DNA from: an uncultured Candidatus Melainabacteria bacterium
GTDB taxonomy: Bacteria > Cyanobacteriota > Vampirovibrionia > Gastranaerophilales > Gastranaerophilaceae
DNA length: 64,000 bases
Assembly (NCBI GenBank): GCA_934717745.1
Contig: CAKUZB010000005.1
Location: 62,001-126,000, forward strand
Direction: 5' to 3'
This document shows positions 26,269 to 35,291 of the stretch, piece by piece (position 1 is the stretch's first letter; every line of letters begins with the position of its first letter). A program made the position numbers and the translations under genes. The notes under the pieces are model-generated. The model did not search any database and was not told the origin of the DNA. It worked only from the letters and a program-made list of their open reading frames with translations.

Positions 26269-27438
26269 ATGGTTTCAGGAATTAATGTTAACAATTACAC
26301 AGCGGCTCAATTATTAGAATTACAAAAAGCAGGAATGCAAATTAGTGATGACGATATTAAGACGGCATTAGAGCGTGAAACACAACTAAAAAATGATAAA
26401 GAAAGTGATGAAGCAAATATGTCTTACACCATCACAGATGATGCAGGCAAAGTAAACGAGGCAGAACAAGAAGTTAAAACTGCTTCGGAATATGGTTCTA
26501 ATTTAAAGACTATTTTGCAAACTTTAATTCCAAAATGTGAAACAAAAAATGATGAAATGGCTAAATTACAAGAAGAAATGAACCAATTTGTTGTTACAAT
26601 GGAAGATTTAGGCGTGCAAGCAGAAAAAGTTGAAGGTGAAACAAATGTTCAAATTGCAGATGCTGAATCAAGTGTAAAACTAAAAATGGAAGAAATTGAA
26701 CGAAAACAAAAAGAATTAGAAGAATATCAAAATACTATTAAAGAACTTGAAGGCAAAGAAGAACTTACAGAAGAAGAAAAAGCAAAATTAAAAGATGCAA
26801 CAGAAAAAGCAGATGCATTGAAAGGTGAAATTGCTAATCTTCAAGACGGTACAGAAGGTTTTGCAGAAAAAATAAAAACACAAATCAAAGAAACTGCAAT
26901 TACAAAAGCAACCCTTCTTGGTAAATCAATGGAAGATGTTAAAAACGAAGCAGAACAAAGTTTAAACAATGCAATAAATGCTAACGAATATGCTGATGTT
27001 ACTATTGACAAAGGTATGGAAGCAGCAAATATTACAGAAAAAAGTGCAGCAAAAGAAGCAGGATTTTCAAAACGTGGCGGTTTCCTTGGTTGGGGCAAAC
27101 GTAAAGGCGATGTAAAAGCGGCAAACAATATGGGTAACGCTGCTATCGCACATGGTGAGCAACTTGGAAATTCATCAACCGGCGTTGCAAAAACAATTAA
27201 ACAAGTTGGTAGCCAATTCGGTATGAACTTTGCAAAAACTTCATCTATTGAATCAATGGTAAACAAAGAATACGTTGACACTTCAAAAATGGACGAAATC
27301 GTTAAATTAGACCAAGTTGAAGGCAATTTCTTCAAAAAAATAAAAGTGGCAAAAAATAATCAAGAAATAGTTAATACAATTGCCGAAGAAGCAAAGAAGA
27401 AAAAAGCAGGTGAAACTGAAGTTAAGCCGGAGGCATAG
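26269..27438 (+). CDS. Coiled-coil protein of unknown function
   Basis: This 389-residue protein has a short N-terminal helical motif (NNYTAAQLLELQKAGMQISDDD), then about 150 residues of Glu/Lys-rich heptads (about residues 60-210). A less charged region follows with a Gly/Arg/Lys patch near residue 265 (FSKRGGFLGWGKRKGD), and the tail is lysine/glutamate-rich. There is no signal peptide or membrane helix. It looks like a cytoplasmic scaffold, or a protein exported by a route without a Sec signal. Its promoter resembles sigma-28 sites. An AGGTAGG ribosome region precedes the ATG. Confidence 0.75.
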   Translation: MVSGINVNNYTAAQLLELQKAGMQISDDDIKTALERETQLKNDKESDEANMSYTITDDAGKVNEAEQEVKTASEYGSNLKTILQTLIPKCETKNDEMAKLQEEMNQFVVTMEDLGVQAEKVEGETNVQIADAESSVKLKMEEIERKQKELEEYQNTIKELEGKEELTEEEKAKLKDATEKADALKGEIANLQDGTEGFAEKIKTQIKETAITKATLLGKSMEDVKNEAEQSLNNAINANEYADVTIDKGMEAANITEKSAAKEAGFSKRGGFLGWGKRKGDVKAANNMGNAAIAHGEQLGNSSTGVAKTIKQVGSQFGMNFAKTSSIESMVNKEYVDTSKMDEIVKLDQVEGNFFKKIKVAKNNQEIVNTIAEEAKKKKAGETEVKPEA

Positions 27439-27490
27439 AATATAGCAAAAATTAAAATGCTTTGGTAATGATGGTTTTGTTATTAAAGCA

Positions 27491-27521
27491 AAAAGACAGA
27501 TACTTTTTGTACCTGTCTTTT
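27491..27521. terminator. Bidirectional hairpin terminator between convergent genes
   Basis: AAAAGACAGATAC (27491-27503) pairs with GTACCTGTCTTTT (27509-27521) with one G.U pair and a short T-rich loop. It carries A/T runs on both sides and so can end transcription from the coiled-coil gene (+) and from the aminotransferase gene (-). Confidence 0.85.
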
Positions 27522-27546
27522 CTACTTCATGTTATAAACTTAAATT

Positions 27547-28665
27547 TTAAGCAAGTGCTTTTGATTCTTCAATACATTTGATTAAAGTTTCTGCTACAGT
27601 TTTTTGTTCTTCTGCTGTAATTTCAGGGAACATTGGTAATGAAATAACCACTTCAGTATTTTTTTCAGTAATAGGTAATGAACCTTTACCCATTCCTAAA
27701 TATTCATGAACTTTTTGTAAGTGTAATGGAATTGGGTAATACAACATAGCACCTACACCACGTTCTTGAAGCATTTTGTGGATATTATCTCTATTAGGAA
27801 TTTTAACTGTATATTGGTGATATACGCAATATGTATTGTCTAATTCTTTTGGAGTTTGAATTTCCGGACAATTTGCGAATAATTCATTATATCTGTAAGC
27901 ATTTTCACGTCTTTTTTCGTTCCAACTTTTTACGTGTGGTAATTTAACTCTTAAAATTGCTGCTTGAACTTCATCAAGTCTTGAATTTACACCGATTTCA
28001 TCGTGGTGATAACGAATAGCACCACCGTGATTTCTTAACGCTAAAACTCTGTCTTTGATAGCATCAGAATTTGTAGTTAATAAACCACCATCACCCATAG
28101 CACCTAAGTTTTTAGTTGGATAGAAACTAAAACAGCCAATATCACCAAGTGAACCAACCATTTTACCTTTGTACAAAGCACCAATTGCTTGGCAAGCATC
28201 TTCAATTACGTATAAATTATGACGTTTTGCAATGTCCAAAATAGCGTCCATATCAGCAGGTTGACCATATAGATGAACCGGAATAATTGCTTTAGTTCTT
28301 GGAGTAATTGCATCTTCAATTTTTTTAGGGTCGATATTAAAAGTATCTTTGTCAATATCAACAAAAACCGGTTTAGCCCCAACGATACCAATTGCTTCAG
28401 ATGTTGCAACAAAAGTGAAGGCTGTAGAAATAACTTCATCACCTTTACCTATATCTAACGCTCTTAATGCTAAGTGAAGTGCATCTGTACCTGAATTTAA
28501 AGTAACAGAATGTTTAACACCGATAAAATCAGCAAGTTCTTCTTGCAATGCTTTGTTATGTTTTCCTAAGATATATTGACCAGAACGAAGCACTTCAATT
28601 ACTTGTTTTTCAACTTCTTCGCCAATTTCTGCATATTGTCTTTTTGAATCTAAAATAGGTATCAT
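27547..28665 (-). CDS. DegT/DnrJ/EryC1/StrS-family sugar aminotransferase
   Basis: These PLP enzymes transfer an amino group to a nucleotide-linked keto-sugar for surface polysaccharide synthesis. The family pattern is clear: VTLNSGTDALHLAL near residue 55, VHLYGQPADMD, IEDACQAIGA, and GCFSFYPTKNLGAMGDGG whose Lys forms the aldimine. YHHDEIGVNSRLDEVQAAIL follows. The length of 372 residues is normal. No other sugar-nucleotide gene is adjacent. A GGAG ribosome site precedes the ATG. The exact sugar is unknown. Confidence 0.92.
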   Translation of the reverse strand: MIPILDSKRQYAEIGEEVEKQVIEVLRSGQYILGKHNKALQEELADFIGVKHSVTLNSGTDALHLALRALDIGKGDEVISTAFTFVATSEAIGIVGAKPVFVDIDKDTFNIDPKKIEDAITPRTKAIIPVHLYGQPADMDAILDIAKRHNLYVIEDACQAIGALYKGKMVGSLGDIGCFSFYPTKNLGAMGDGGLLTTNSDAIKDRVLALRNHGGAIRYHHDEIGVNSRLDEVQAAILRVKLPHVKSWNEKRRENAYRYNELFANCPEIQTPKELDNTYCVYHQYTVKIPNRDNIHKMLQERGVGAMLYYPIPLHLQKVHEYLGMGKGSLPITEKNTEVVISLPMFPEITAEEQKTVAETLIKCIEESKALA

Positions 28666-28743
28666 GTTTTTCTCCTTTACTATGCTCCTTAATTATAGTT
28701 TAGCACAATATTTTGATACCTTTATATAAATTTAATAAAAAGA

Positions 28744-29061
28744 CTAATAATACTTTCTATTTTTGTCGATAACTTTGCTGACATCAGGCAGATTCATTAC
28801 AAATTTATAATCTCTTGACGAAATTATATTGTTTTGTTGGGCTATAAACACTGCATTTGCTCTGTTTTTGGCTTTCAATTTGTAATAAATTCTCTCCAAT
28901 TGCTTTTTAACCGTCGACAAAGTTACTTTAAATACTTTTGCAATTTGACTGTTTTCAAGACCCGCTGCAACAAGGATTAAAACTTCCATTTCTCTTCTAC
29001 TCAAAGGTCTGCTTTCGTTGTCTAAAACTACTCCTGATGGTAATATTTCATATTTGCTCAT
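28744..29061 (-). CDS. LuxR/GerE-type helix-turn-helix regulator without sensor domain
   Basis: The 105-residue protein is almost entirely a GerE-type DNA-binding domain: SRREMEVLILVAAGLENSQIAKVF, then VTLSTVKKQLERIYYKLKAKNRANAV (about residues 21-71). A short basic tail ends in DKNRKYY. There is no receiver or ligand-binding domain, so its activity is probably set by its level or by a partner. It is a lone gene, divergent from mtaB. Confidence 0.85.
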   Translation of the reverse strand: MSKYEILPSGVVLDNESRPLSRREMEVLILVAAGLENSQIAKVFKVTLSTVKKQLERIYYKLKAKNRANAVFIAQQNNIISSRDYKFVMNLPDVSKVIDKNRKYY

Positions 29062-29200
29062 ATCTACATTTTAAAAAATATCCCCCAAGTAGTACATTAG
29101 TCTAATGGCTATACTTCACTATTTTTTAACCATTCGACTAACCGCCAACCGGCTATTTTTAAAATTTTATAATTTTTCACTTTTTATATATAATTATTTT

Positions 29201-30478
29201 ATGAAAACTTTTTTCCTAAAATCTATGGGTTGTAAATCCAATCAATTTGAAGGTGCTATCATTCAAGAAAAACTTACCAATGCCGGTTACAAATCGGTAG
29301 AAAAAATTGAAGATGCAGATTTTTATATTCTTAATTCTTGCTCTGTTACTCACAAATCAGACAACGAAGCAATGTACATTCTAAGAAACGCTAAGCACAC
29401 CAAACCTTCAATTAAAACAATAATTACAGGTTGTGTTGCACAAACTGAAAAAGAAAATTTACTTCAAAATGATTTTATTGATTACATTTTGGGAAATAAT
29501 GAAAAATTTGATATAGTAGAATTTCTTGAAAATAACGAAAAATTCTCCGTTGGCGATATTATGAATTTGTCCGAATTCAACAAAGTTACTCTTTTTGATA
29601 CATCAAAAACTCGAGCAAGCCTAAAAATTCAAGATGGTTGCGACAACCGTTGTGCTTACTGCATTATACCATTTGCAAGAGGAAAATCACGCTCAGCAGA
29701 TATTGATTTTATTATTGAACAAATTCATAATTTTGAAAAACACAATTTCAAAGAAATCGTTTTCACAGGAATTCATATCGGTCAATGGGGCAAAGAGTGG
29801 GGAAAAACAATTCTTGACTTATTAAAAGAGGTTGAAGAAAAAACAAATGTAAGATATCGCTTAGGCTCACTAAATCCACTAGAGATTACCCAAGAATTAC
29901 TGGAATTTTTATCAAAATCAGAACAATTTTGTCCGCACTTTCATCTTTCATTACAATCTGCTTGTAACAAGACTTTGAAGAACATGAACAGATTTTATAA
30001 AGTAGAAGATTACTTAAAACAAATCGAAAAGATTAATGAACTTTTTGAACTTCCATTCATCGGAAGTGATATTATTGCAGGATTTGTAGGCGAAAGCGAA
30101 GAAGATTTTGAAACAACACTTGAAAATCTTAAAAAATCAGGTTTAACAGCAATTCACACATTCCCTTATTCAATCAGAAAAGGTACACAAGCCGAAAAAA
30201 TGAACGGACACCTTGCAGATAGCGTAAAAGAAAAACGTGCAACATTGATAAAACAAATTTCTACACAAAAAACAAGAGAATTTTTAGAAAAAAATATCGG
30301 AACAACACACAACGCAATAGTAGAAAAACATTTAGACAAAAAAACCGGTGTTTTAAAGGCTATTACAGAAAATTATATTACAGTTTTATTGAACACAAAA
30401 GATACAAATTTAATTAATACAATGCAAAGAATTAAGATTACCAAAATCAATAACGGCAAAGCATACGGAGTGATTTAA
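29201..30478 (+). CDS. mtaB: tRNA (t6A37) methylthiotransferase MtaB
   Basis: MtaB converts t6A37 of tRNAs reading ANN codons to ms2t6A using radical chemistry and two iron-sulfur clusters. The first cluster cysteines lie in the N-terminal domain (SMGCKSNQFEG, LNSCSVTH, TGCVAQTE). The radical-SAM triad is CDNRCAYC. A TRAM-like C-terminal domain follows. The frame is open from 29105, but the ATG at 29201 (MKTFFLKSMGC) matches the family start and gives 425 residues; the earlier start would add an unlikely 32-residue leader. Confidence 0.92.
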   Translation: MKTFFLKSMGCKSNQFEGAIIQEKLTNAGYKSVEKIEDADFYILNSCSVTHKSDNEAMYILRNAKHTKPSIKTIITGCVAQTEKENLLQNDFIDYILGNNEKFDIVEFLENNEKFSVGDIMNLSEFNKVTLFDTSKTRASLKIQDGCDNRCAYCIIPFARGKSRSADIDFIIEQIHNFEKHNFKEIVFTGIHIGQWGKEWGKTILDLLKEVEEKTNVRYRLGSLNPLEITQELLEFLSKSEQFCPHFHLSLQSACNKTLKNMNRFYKVEDYLKQIEKINELFELPFIGSDIIAGFVGESEEDFETTLENLKKSGLTAIHTFPYSIRKGTQAEKMNGHLADSVKEKRATLIKQISTQKTREFLEKNIGTTHNAIVEKHLDKKTGVLKAITENYITVLLNTKDTNLINTMQRIKITKINNGKAYGVI

Positions 30479-30515
30479 AATTAATTCTTTTTAAAATTAT
30501 TTAAATTTATCGATA

Positions 30516-30782
30516 TTAAAATTGTTTTTTCCAACCAAAACTTATGTCATCTTTGTAGGCGATTCTAAAATCTTCCCAAGGTTTAATAATTTTTTTTATT
30601 CTTTTATTAGTCTGCGTAATAATCTCTTTTGCTCTATTTTGATTTTTAAAAATATCTCTTTCTGATTCCAAACATTGCTTTATTTGAGTCAAATCCAAAA
30701 AAATTTCATATAAATACTCATACATATCCCAATAATCTGCATCTATTCCATACAACTTTTTTACTATTTTTTCATCAAACAT
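30516..30782 (-). CDS. Small unknown protein, 88 residues, divergent from an HTH gene
   Basis: I do not recognise it. The sequence is acidic and aromatic at the start (IDADYWDMYEYLYEIFLDL), then Lys/Arg/Asn-rich, and ends DISFGWKKQF; it looks soluble and mostly helical. It shares a 106-bp AT-rich intergenic region with the divergent 71-residue HTH gene. That arrangement recalls a regulated pair such as a toxin-antitoxin or phage-derived module, but neither partner carries a toxin motif I can name. Confidence 0.6.
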   Translation of the reverse strand: MFDEKIVKKLYGIDADYWDMYEYLYEIFLDLTQIKQCLESERDIFKNQNRAKEIITQTNKRIKKIIKPWEDFRIAYKDDISFGWKKQF

Positions 30783-30803
30783 AAAAAGAACCTTTTACTT
30801 TTA

Positions 30804-30839
30804 TATTATATATAACATATTTATATGCTATATATAATA
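30804..30839. promoter_or_regulatory. Inverted repeat between divergent small genes (operator candidate)
   Basis: TATTATATATA (30804-30814) and TATATATAATA (30829-30839) are perfect inverted arms with 14 nt between. The site is central in the region dividing the 88-residue gene and the HTH gene. Because it is made only of A and T, some pairing by chance is expected. Confidence 0.4.
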
Positions 30840-30888
30840 CAAATATCTTAAAAAAGCAATAAAATATGACATATAGTATATTGTTAGC

Positions 30889-31104
30889 ATGAGAATACTT
30901 GATGAAGTAAAAACATTATTGCTTGGAACTTCCATAACACAAACGAAGTTAGCACAAATGCTCGGTAGAAAATTAAACAAAGAATATAACTATAGTAATT
31001 TTCATTCAAAATTATCAAAAGGTACTATTAAATATTCTGAAATGAAAGCCATTGCTGACATTTTAGGCTATGATATTAAATTTGTTAAACGAGAAGAAAA
31101 TTAA
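30889..31104 (+). CDS. Small XRE-like helix-turn-helix protein
   Basis: The 71-residue protein is a single DNA-binding domain: ITQTKLAQMLGRKL, then a loop, NYSNFHSKLSKGTIKYSEMKAIADILGYDIKFVKRE. The phase of the helices is that of lambda Cro/XRE repressors with a slightly long turn. It may repress the divergent 88-residue gene and itself through the inverted repeat at 30804-30839. Its 3' end overlaps the convergent vWA gene by 4 bp. Confidence 0.75.
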   Translation: MRILDEVKTLLLGTSITQTKLAQMLGRKLNKEYNYSNFHSKLSKGTIKYSEMKAIADILGYDIKFVKREEN

Positions 31105-31811
31105 GGTAAAATAATTTTTCCTTCGACTTCTTTTTCTATATTCAAAGAATTATTTAGGCTGTCAAACAGTTCTGCCATTGTATTTGCAGTATAAAACTTT
31201 CCTCTGGTTACCAAAGCGACACATTGCAATTGAGATATATCGTCTGAATTTCTTATATCATAAGCAATTACATCTATTTTTAAATTAGGATAATATTTCA
31301 AATTTTTCGTCATGAATTTACAAGGACTTTCATCACAATTTTCTCCGCCATCTGTCAGCAAAATTATATGTTTTAAACCGTAAAAATTATTAAAATCTTT
31401 TGTTAATGCAGATTTTAAAGAATAAGTTATTGGAGTCATACCGATTGCACGAGTTTTTTCAATTTGACGTGAAATCATAGTACTTCCACCCTTTGTAATC
31501 GGCACAAATAGTTTTGAGGCTTTGCAACTATCAAATGGAGTTAGCCCTATCCGATACCCGTAAGCACGCATACCTACTTGTTTTTGAGGATTTATTTTAG
31601 GCAAAATTTCTCTCATCGTATCAAGCATTATGTCTACTTTTTTACGAGAATTCAAATATTCATTCATACTATTTGAAAAATCTAAAATAAAAAGAGTTTT
31701 TTCGCTATTAACATCAATTTTTACATTATAAGGCGATTGAACCATATAATTTTGAGCAAATACAGAACTTATACTAAAGAAAACTATACAAAATAAAATA
31801 AATTTTTTCAT
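31101..31811 (-). CDS. Secreted von Willebrand factor A domain protein
   Basis: The 236-residue protein has a Sec signal peptide (residues 1-19, ending VFAQ) and then one vWA domain. The metal-binding site is complete: DFSNSM (DxSxS) at about residues 43-48, a threonine in MTPITYS, and LLTDGGENCD. vWA domains bind partner proteins through a bound divalent metal, so a periplasmic or cell-surface adhesion or assembly role is inferred. It is monocistronic and divergent from the lyase gene at 31884. Confidence 0.85.
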   Translation of the reverse strand: MKKFILFCIVFFSISSVFAQNYMVQSPYNVKIDVNSEKTLFILDFSNSMNEYLNSRKKVDIMLDTMREILPKINPQKQVGMRAYGYRIGLTPFDSCKASKLFVPITKGGSTMISRQIEKTRAIGMTPITYSLKSALTKDFNNFYGLKHIILLTDGGENCDESPCKFMTKNLKYYPNLKIDVIAYDIRNSDDISQLQCVALVTRGKFYTANTMAELFDSLNNSLNIEKEVEGKIILP

Positions 31812-31883
31812 AATTAACAGTTTTTCAAAAACCTTAAATATTTCAATCCGCCAATTATCAAATATTCGTGCTAAAATTTAGTT

Positions 31884-33119
31884 ATGGAAGCACAAGAAAA
31901 AATTTTAGAAACCGAAAAGGCAATACACGAACAAATTAAACACATAGAAGATGTCAGAGATTTTAATCAAAGAAAAGTCTTAAAGGCTTTTGTAGACAAT
32001 CACGTAGCCCCTGAGCATTTTTATACTGTTTCAGGATACGGACATGATGATTTAGGACGTGAAGTTTTGGATAAAGTTTATGCACAAATTTTTTGTGCGG
32101 AAAAAGCCGTTGTCAGAAACCACTTTGCAACAGGAACACATACTCTTGCTTGTGCTTTATTTGGTAATTTACATGCCGGCGACAAGTTGCTTGCAGTTGC
32201 AGGAACTCCTTATGACACAATGAGAGAGGTTATTGGACTTACCGGAAGTGAATTATCAAAACGAAATTCCTTAATTGGAAACGGAATTATTTATGATGAA
32301 GTACCACTTTTAAACGGTGATGATATAGATTTTGAAACTCTTAAAAAGAAAGTTGATGAGTCAACAACTATGGTTTTAATTCAACGTTCAAGAGGTTATG
32401 ACACAAGAAAATCACTTACAATTGATGTTATTGAACACATTTGCCAAGTTGTAAAAGCAAAAAACCCAAACTGCATTTGCTTTGTAGATAATTGTTATGG
32501 TGAATTTGCAGAAAAAAAAGAACCCATAGAAGTAGGTGCAGACTTAATTGGCGGTTCATTAATCAAAAATCCGGGAGGCGGACTTGTTGAATGCGGTGGT
32601 TATATTGCGGGGAAAGAAGAACTTGTAGAGGCTTCCGCAATAAGACTTACAGCCCCAGGGGTTGGTTGGGAATCAGGTGCAATGTTGAACCAACACAGAT
32701 TAATTTTCCAAGGTTTATTTATGGCACCATCGATTGTTGCTGATGTAATAAAAGGCATGACACTTGCTTCAAAAGTATTTGAAGATATGGGATTTGTTTC
32801 ATCTCCAAGATATGACGCACCAAGAACAGATATTATTCAAATTATAACTTTTAATGCCCCTGAACCATTGATTGAATTTTGTAAAACAGTTCAATCATTA
32901 TCACCTGTAAATGGTTATGTAACCCCTGTTCCGGAACTTATTCCGGGGTATGTAGACGATGTAATTATGGCAGGCGGAACATTTATCGAAGGCTCGACAA
33001 TTGAATTATCAGCAGACGGACCAATCAGACCACCTTATGCAGTATATATGCAAGGCGGATTAAACTATGCCCACATCAAAATCGCTGTCGAAGAAATTTA
33101 CAGACGACTAAACAAATAA
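31884..33119 (+). CDS. Methionine gamma-lyase-family PLP protein (YnbB / aluminium-resistance type)
   Basis: This 411-residue PLP fold type I enzyme belongs to the methionine gamma-lyase-related family once called aluminium-resistance protein. Characteristic segments are YTVSGYGHDDLGRE, VVRNHFATGTHTL, CFVDNCYGEF, and the lysine-containing GGSLIKNPGGGLVECGGYIAG. Family annotation suggests C-S lyase activity on sulfur amino acids, but few members have been tested. The stop is directly adjacent to the stop of the convergent gene, with no gap. Confidence 0.88.
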   Translation: MEAQEKILETEKAIHEQIKHIEDVRDFNQRKVLKAFVDNHVAPEHFYTVSGYGHDDLGREVLDKVYAQIFCAEKAVVRNHFATGTHTLACALFGNLHAGDKLLAVAGTPYDTMREVIGLTGSELSKRNSLIGNGIIYDEVPLLNGDDIDFETLKKKVDESTTMVLIQRSRGYDTRKSLTIDVIEHICQVVKAKNPNCICFVDNCYGEFAEKKEPIEVGADLIGGSLIKNPGGGLVECGGYIAGKEELVEASAIRLTAPGVGWESGAMLNQHRLIFQGLFMAPSIVADVIKGMTLASKVFEDMGFVSSPRYDAPRTDIIQIITFNAPEPLIEFCKTVQSLSPVNGYVTPVPELIPGYVDDVIMAGGTFIEGSTIELSADGPIRPPYAVYMQGGLNYAHIKIAVEEIYRRLNK

Positions 33120-34553
33120 TTAGTAATCATTAATTGTGTAATCACGTTCACGCAAGATTGATTTTGTTCTGATATATGGAACGGGTTTATAATCTTGTTG
33201 AATTATTTTTGATGACGGAATTACTTCTGTTTCTGCATTCTTTACTTCTTTTTCTTTTATTTTTTCTTTTCTTGAAGTTTTTTGAGGTTGTTTTTTTGCC
33301 TGTTCTTTTATTTGAACTTTTTCTGTATCTTGTTTTTTAACTTCAACAGCATTTTTTTCCTGTTTTATTTGAGGTTTTTGTTTTTCATTTTTCACTTGAA
33401 CATTTTTATCAGGAATAACAACAAACTCCGAATCCTGCATTATAAGTTTTTGTTTTTCCTCTTGTAATTGCAATTTTGCACGCATTTTTGCTTGTCGTCT
33501 TGCTTCTTTTAACTGTGCTTTTTGCTTTTGTTTTTCGTATTTTAATTTTTGTTTTTCTTTTTGTAACTCAAATTTTGCTTGTTCATAATCTTGAATTTGC
33601 TTAATCTTTTCATCGGTAGATAAAGCATTTTCACGTGCTTCTAAAACTTTTTGTTGTTCAACTTTGTCAGAAATATTATTTCTTAAACCAGACCATTTTG
33701 CTTTGCCTTTTCTTGTAAGTTTTACTGTTTCTGTCGCAACAGTTTGACCTGCATGAATAGATTGTTTTTTAATATATCTTGCACTTCTAACACCACCACG
33801 TTTGCTATCAACTTTAATTTTATCAATAGAAACATAATTTGGTTTAACAATTTCCGGATGAAGATTCAAATCTTGATATGGCGACATATTCAACAATGCA
33901 AGTTGAGTTTCTTGAACAACCTGCGGTGATAAAAATTTTGTAGAATATTTTTGAACTTTTTCTAACTGTTCACTTGTATCACCCATAGTTGCAGTAAGCA
34001 TTCTACTTTCACGAGAACTAATTAATTTTTGATAATTATGTTGCCATAATGTAGTTTGATTATTTGAATCAACCAATACAATTTGTGTTGAAAGTCTATA
34101 CGCAGGGTCAATTACAGTAGCACCGGGAATATTCAAGGCGTCCCAAAGCGTACGTCTTGTAATATAACCTTGTGCGTCCATATTGCAATTAATCATCAAA
34201 ACTTGCTTTGTGCCAAATTTTGAGGCTAATTTTTGCACCGTTGCATAATTTACAACATAACTTTTTTGATAATCAGTTATAAGTTTTTGAACTTCTTTTT
34301 TCAATCTGTAATTTTCCGGTCGCTCAAGATAAGTTTTGAGTCTATTAATTGAAACAGCAGACATATCAGGGTGATGATTATAATAATTAATAATGTCTGT
34401 ACCAATTAAACTTGCTGATTTTTGGAAAATTATGTCATTTTTTGAATCTAAAAATAAATCATTTGGAATAACCAAAAAATTAAATTTCGCAGCATAGCAA
34501 TTTGCTGTCGTCATTAAAAATACGAATAAAATAAATCCAAAAAATTTTTTCAT
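33120..34553 (-). CDS. Exported protein with Lys/Gln-rich coiled coil, unknown function
   Basis: The 477-residue protein starts with a Sec signal peptide (residues 1-21, ending CYAA). Residues of about 22-215 form a folded domain that looks like a periplasmic alpha/beta module: FLVIPNDLFLD, then VLMINCNMDAQG and IVLVDSNNQTTLWQ. The rest is extremely rich in Lys, Gln and Glu, with long coiled-coil stretches (residues 300-360) and a disordered tail ending DYTINDY. It may be a surface or envelope spacer protein. Function unknown. It is divergent from cdd. Confidence 0.72.
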   Translation of the reverse strand: MKKFFGFILFVFLMTTANCYAAKFNFLVIPNDLFLDSKNDIIFQKSASLIGTDIINYYNHHPDMSAVSINRLKTYLERPENYRLKKEVQKLITDYQKSYVVNYATVQKLASKFGTKQVLMINCNMDAQGYITRRTLWDALNIPGATVIDPAYRLSTQIVLVDSNNQTTLWQHNYQKLISSRESRMLTATMGDTSEQLEKVQKYSTKFLSPQVVQETQLALLNMSPYQDLNLHPEIVKPNYVSIDKIKVDSKRGGVRSARYIKKQSIHAGQTVATETVKLTRKGKAKWSGLRNNISDKVEQQKVLEARENALSTDEKIKQIQDYEQAKFELQKEKQKLKYEKQKQKAQLKEARRQAKMRAKLQLQEEKQKLIMQDSEFVVIPDKNVQVKNEKQKPQIKQEKNAVEVKKQDTEKVQIKEQAKKQPQKTSRKEKIKEKEVKNAETEVIPSSKIIQQDYKPVPYIRTKSILRERDYTINDY

Positions 34554-34610
34554 GCTAGAATTATAACATATTCTTTAAGTTAGTGCGAATTATTAAAAAG
34601 GAGTTAACAA

Positions 34611-34997
34611 ATGGATTACAACAAACTAATGGAAATGGCTAAAAAAGCCAGTGAAAACTCATATTCACCATACTCAAATTTTCCGGTAGGGGCTTGCGTT
34701 TTGACAGAAAGCGGTAAAACTTTCATCGGAACAAATGTTGAAAATTCTTCATTTGGTGCAACAATTTGTGCAGAACGTAGTGCAATTGTAAACGCAATTG
34801 TAAACGGCGAAAGAAAACTTACAGCCGTTGCGATTTACGGTCCAAAAATGAAACGTTGTGCTCCATGTGGTATTTGCAGACAAGTAATCAATGATTTTAA
34901 ATCAGACAAAGGTGTAGATATTATCCTTGAAGATGATAATGGTGAAATTGAAGTTCACACAATTGATGAATTACTACCTTTAGGTTTCGATTTATAA
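34611..34997 (+). CDS. cdd: Cytidine deaminase
   Basis: This enzyme deaminates cytidine and deoxycytidine to uridine forms in pyrimidine salvage. The small tetrameric type is indicated by 128 residues. The zinc site is canonical: CAERSAIVNAI (Cys and catalytic Glu) and the paired cysteines in APCGICRQ. The N-terminal YSPYSNFPVGACV substrate loop is also present. An AAGGAG ribosome site precedes the ATG. A small zinc-finger-like gene follows 14 bp later and may be co-transcribed. Confidence 0.95.
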   Translation: MDYNKLMEMAKKASENSYSPYSNFPVGACVLTESGKTFIGTNVENSSFGATICAERSAIVNAIVNGERKLTAVAIYGPKMKRCAPCGICRQVINDFKSDKGVDIILEDDNGEIEVHTIDELLPLGFDL

Positions 34998-35011
34998 TAT
35001 ATAATATTGAT

Positions 35012-35269
35012 ATGTTCATTTTCGAATTTATAAAAAAATATTGGTACAAAACTTATCGAGAACCTAAAATTCTTGAAGAAGAAAAATGTATCAAACAGTA
35101 TGATGCAACAAATGATTCTCCGGATTTTCTTGAGGATTATGAAACTTGTGAGCATGTTTTTATGCCAATTGATAGTACCGGCGAGGTTTTGGCCTGTACA
35201 AAATGTGGAGTTTTGGCAAACAAAGAAGATGTTTGTAAAGATAACTTCTTTGAAAGAAAAGAAATTTAA
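35012..35269 (+). CDS. Small protein with a zinc-ribbon-like cysteine pair
   Basis: This 85-residue protein of unknown function contains CEHVFMPIDSTGEVLACTKC near residues 47-66. The spacing resembles a treble-clef or zinc-ribbon knuckle (one CxxC plus C/H ligands). The N-terminus is basic and aromatic. It lies 14 bp after cdd and 22 bp before the secreted hydrolase-like gene. There is no evident ribosome site, so expression may depend on read-through from cdd. Confidence 0.6.
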   Translation: MFIFEFIKKYWYKTYREPKILEEEKCIKQYDATNDSPDFLEDYETCEHVFMPIDSTGEVLACTKCGVLANKEDVCKDNFFERKEI

Positions 35270-35291
35270 AAAAATATATTATAATTAAATT

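Noticed and set aside
29105..29200. Longer N-terminus for mtaB
   Set aside because: The family starts at the MKTFFLKSMGC-type segment, and the extra 32 residues are hydrophobic with no ribosome site.
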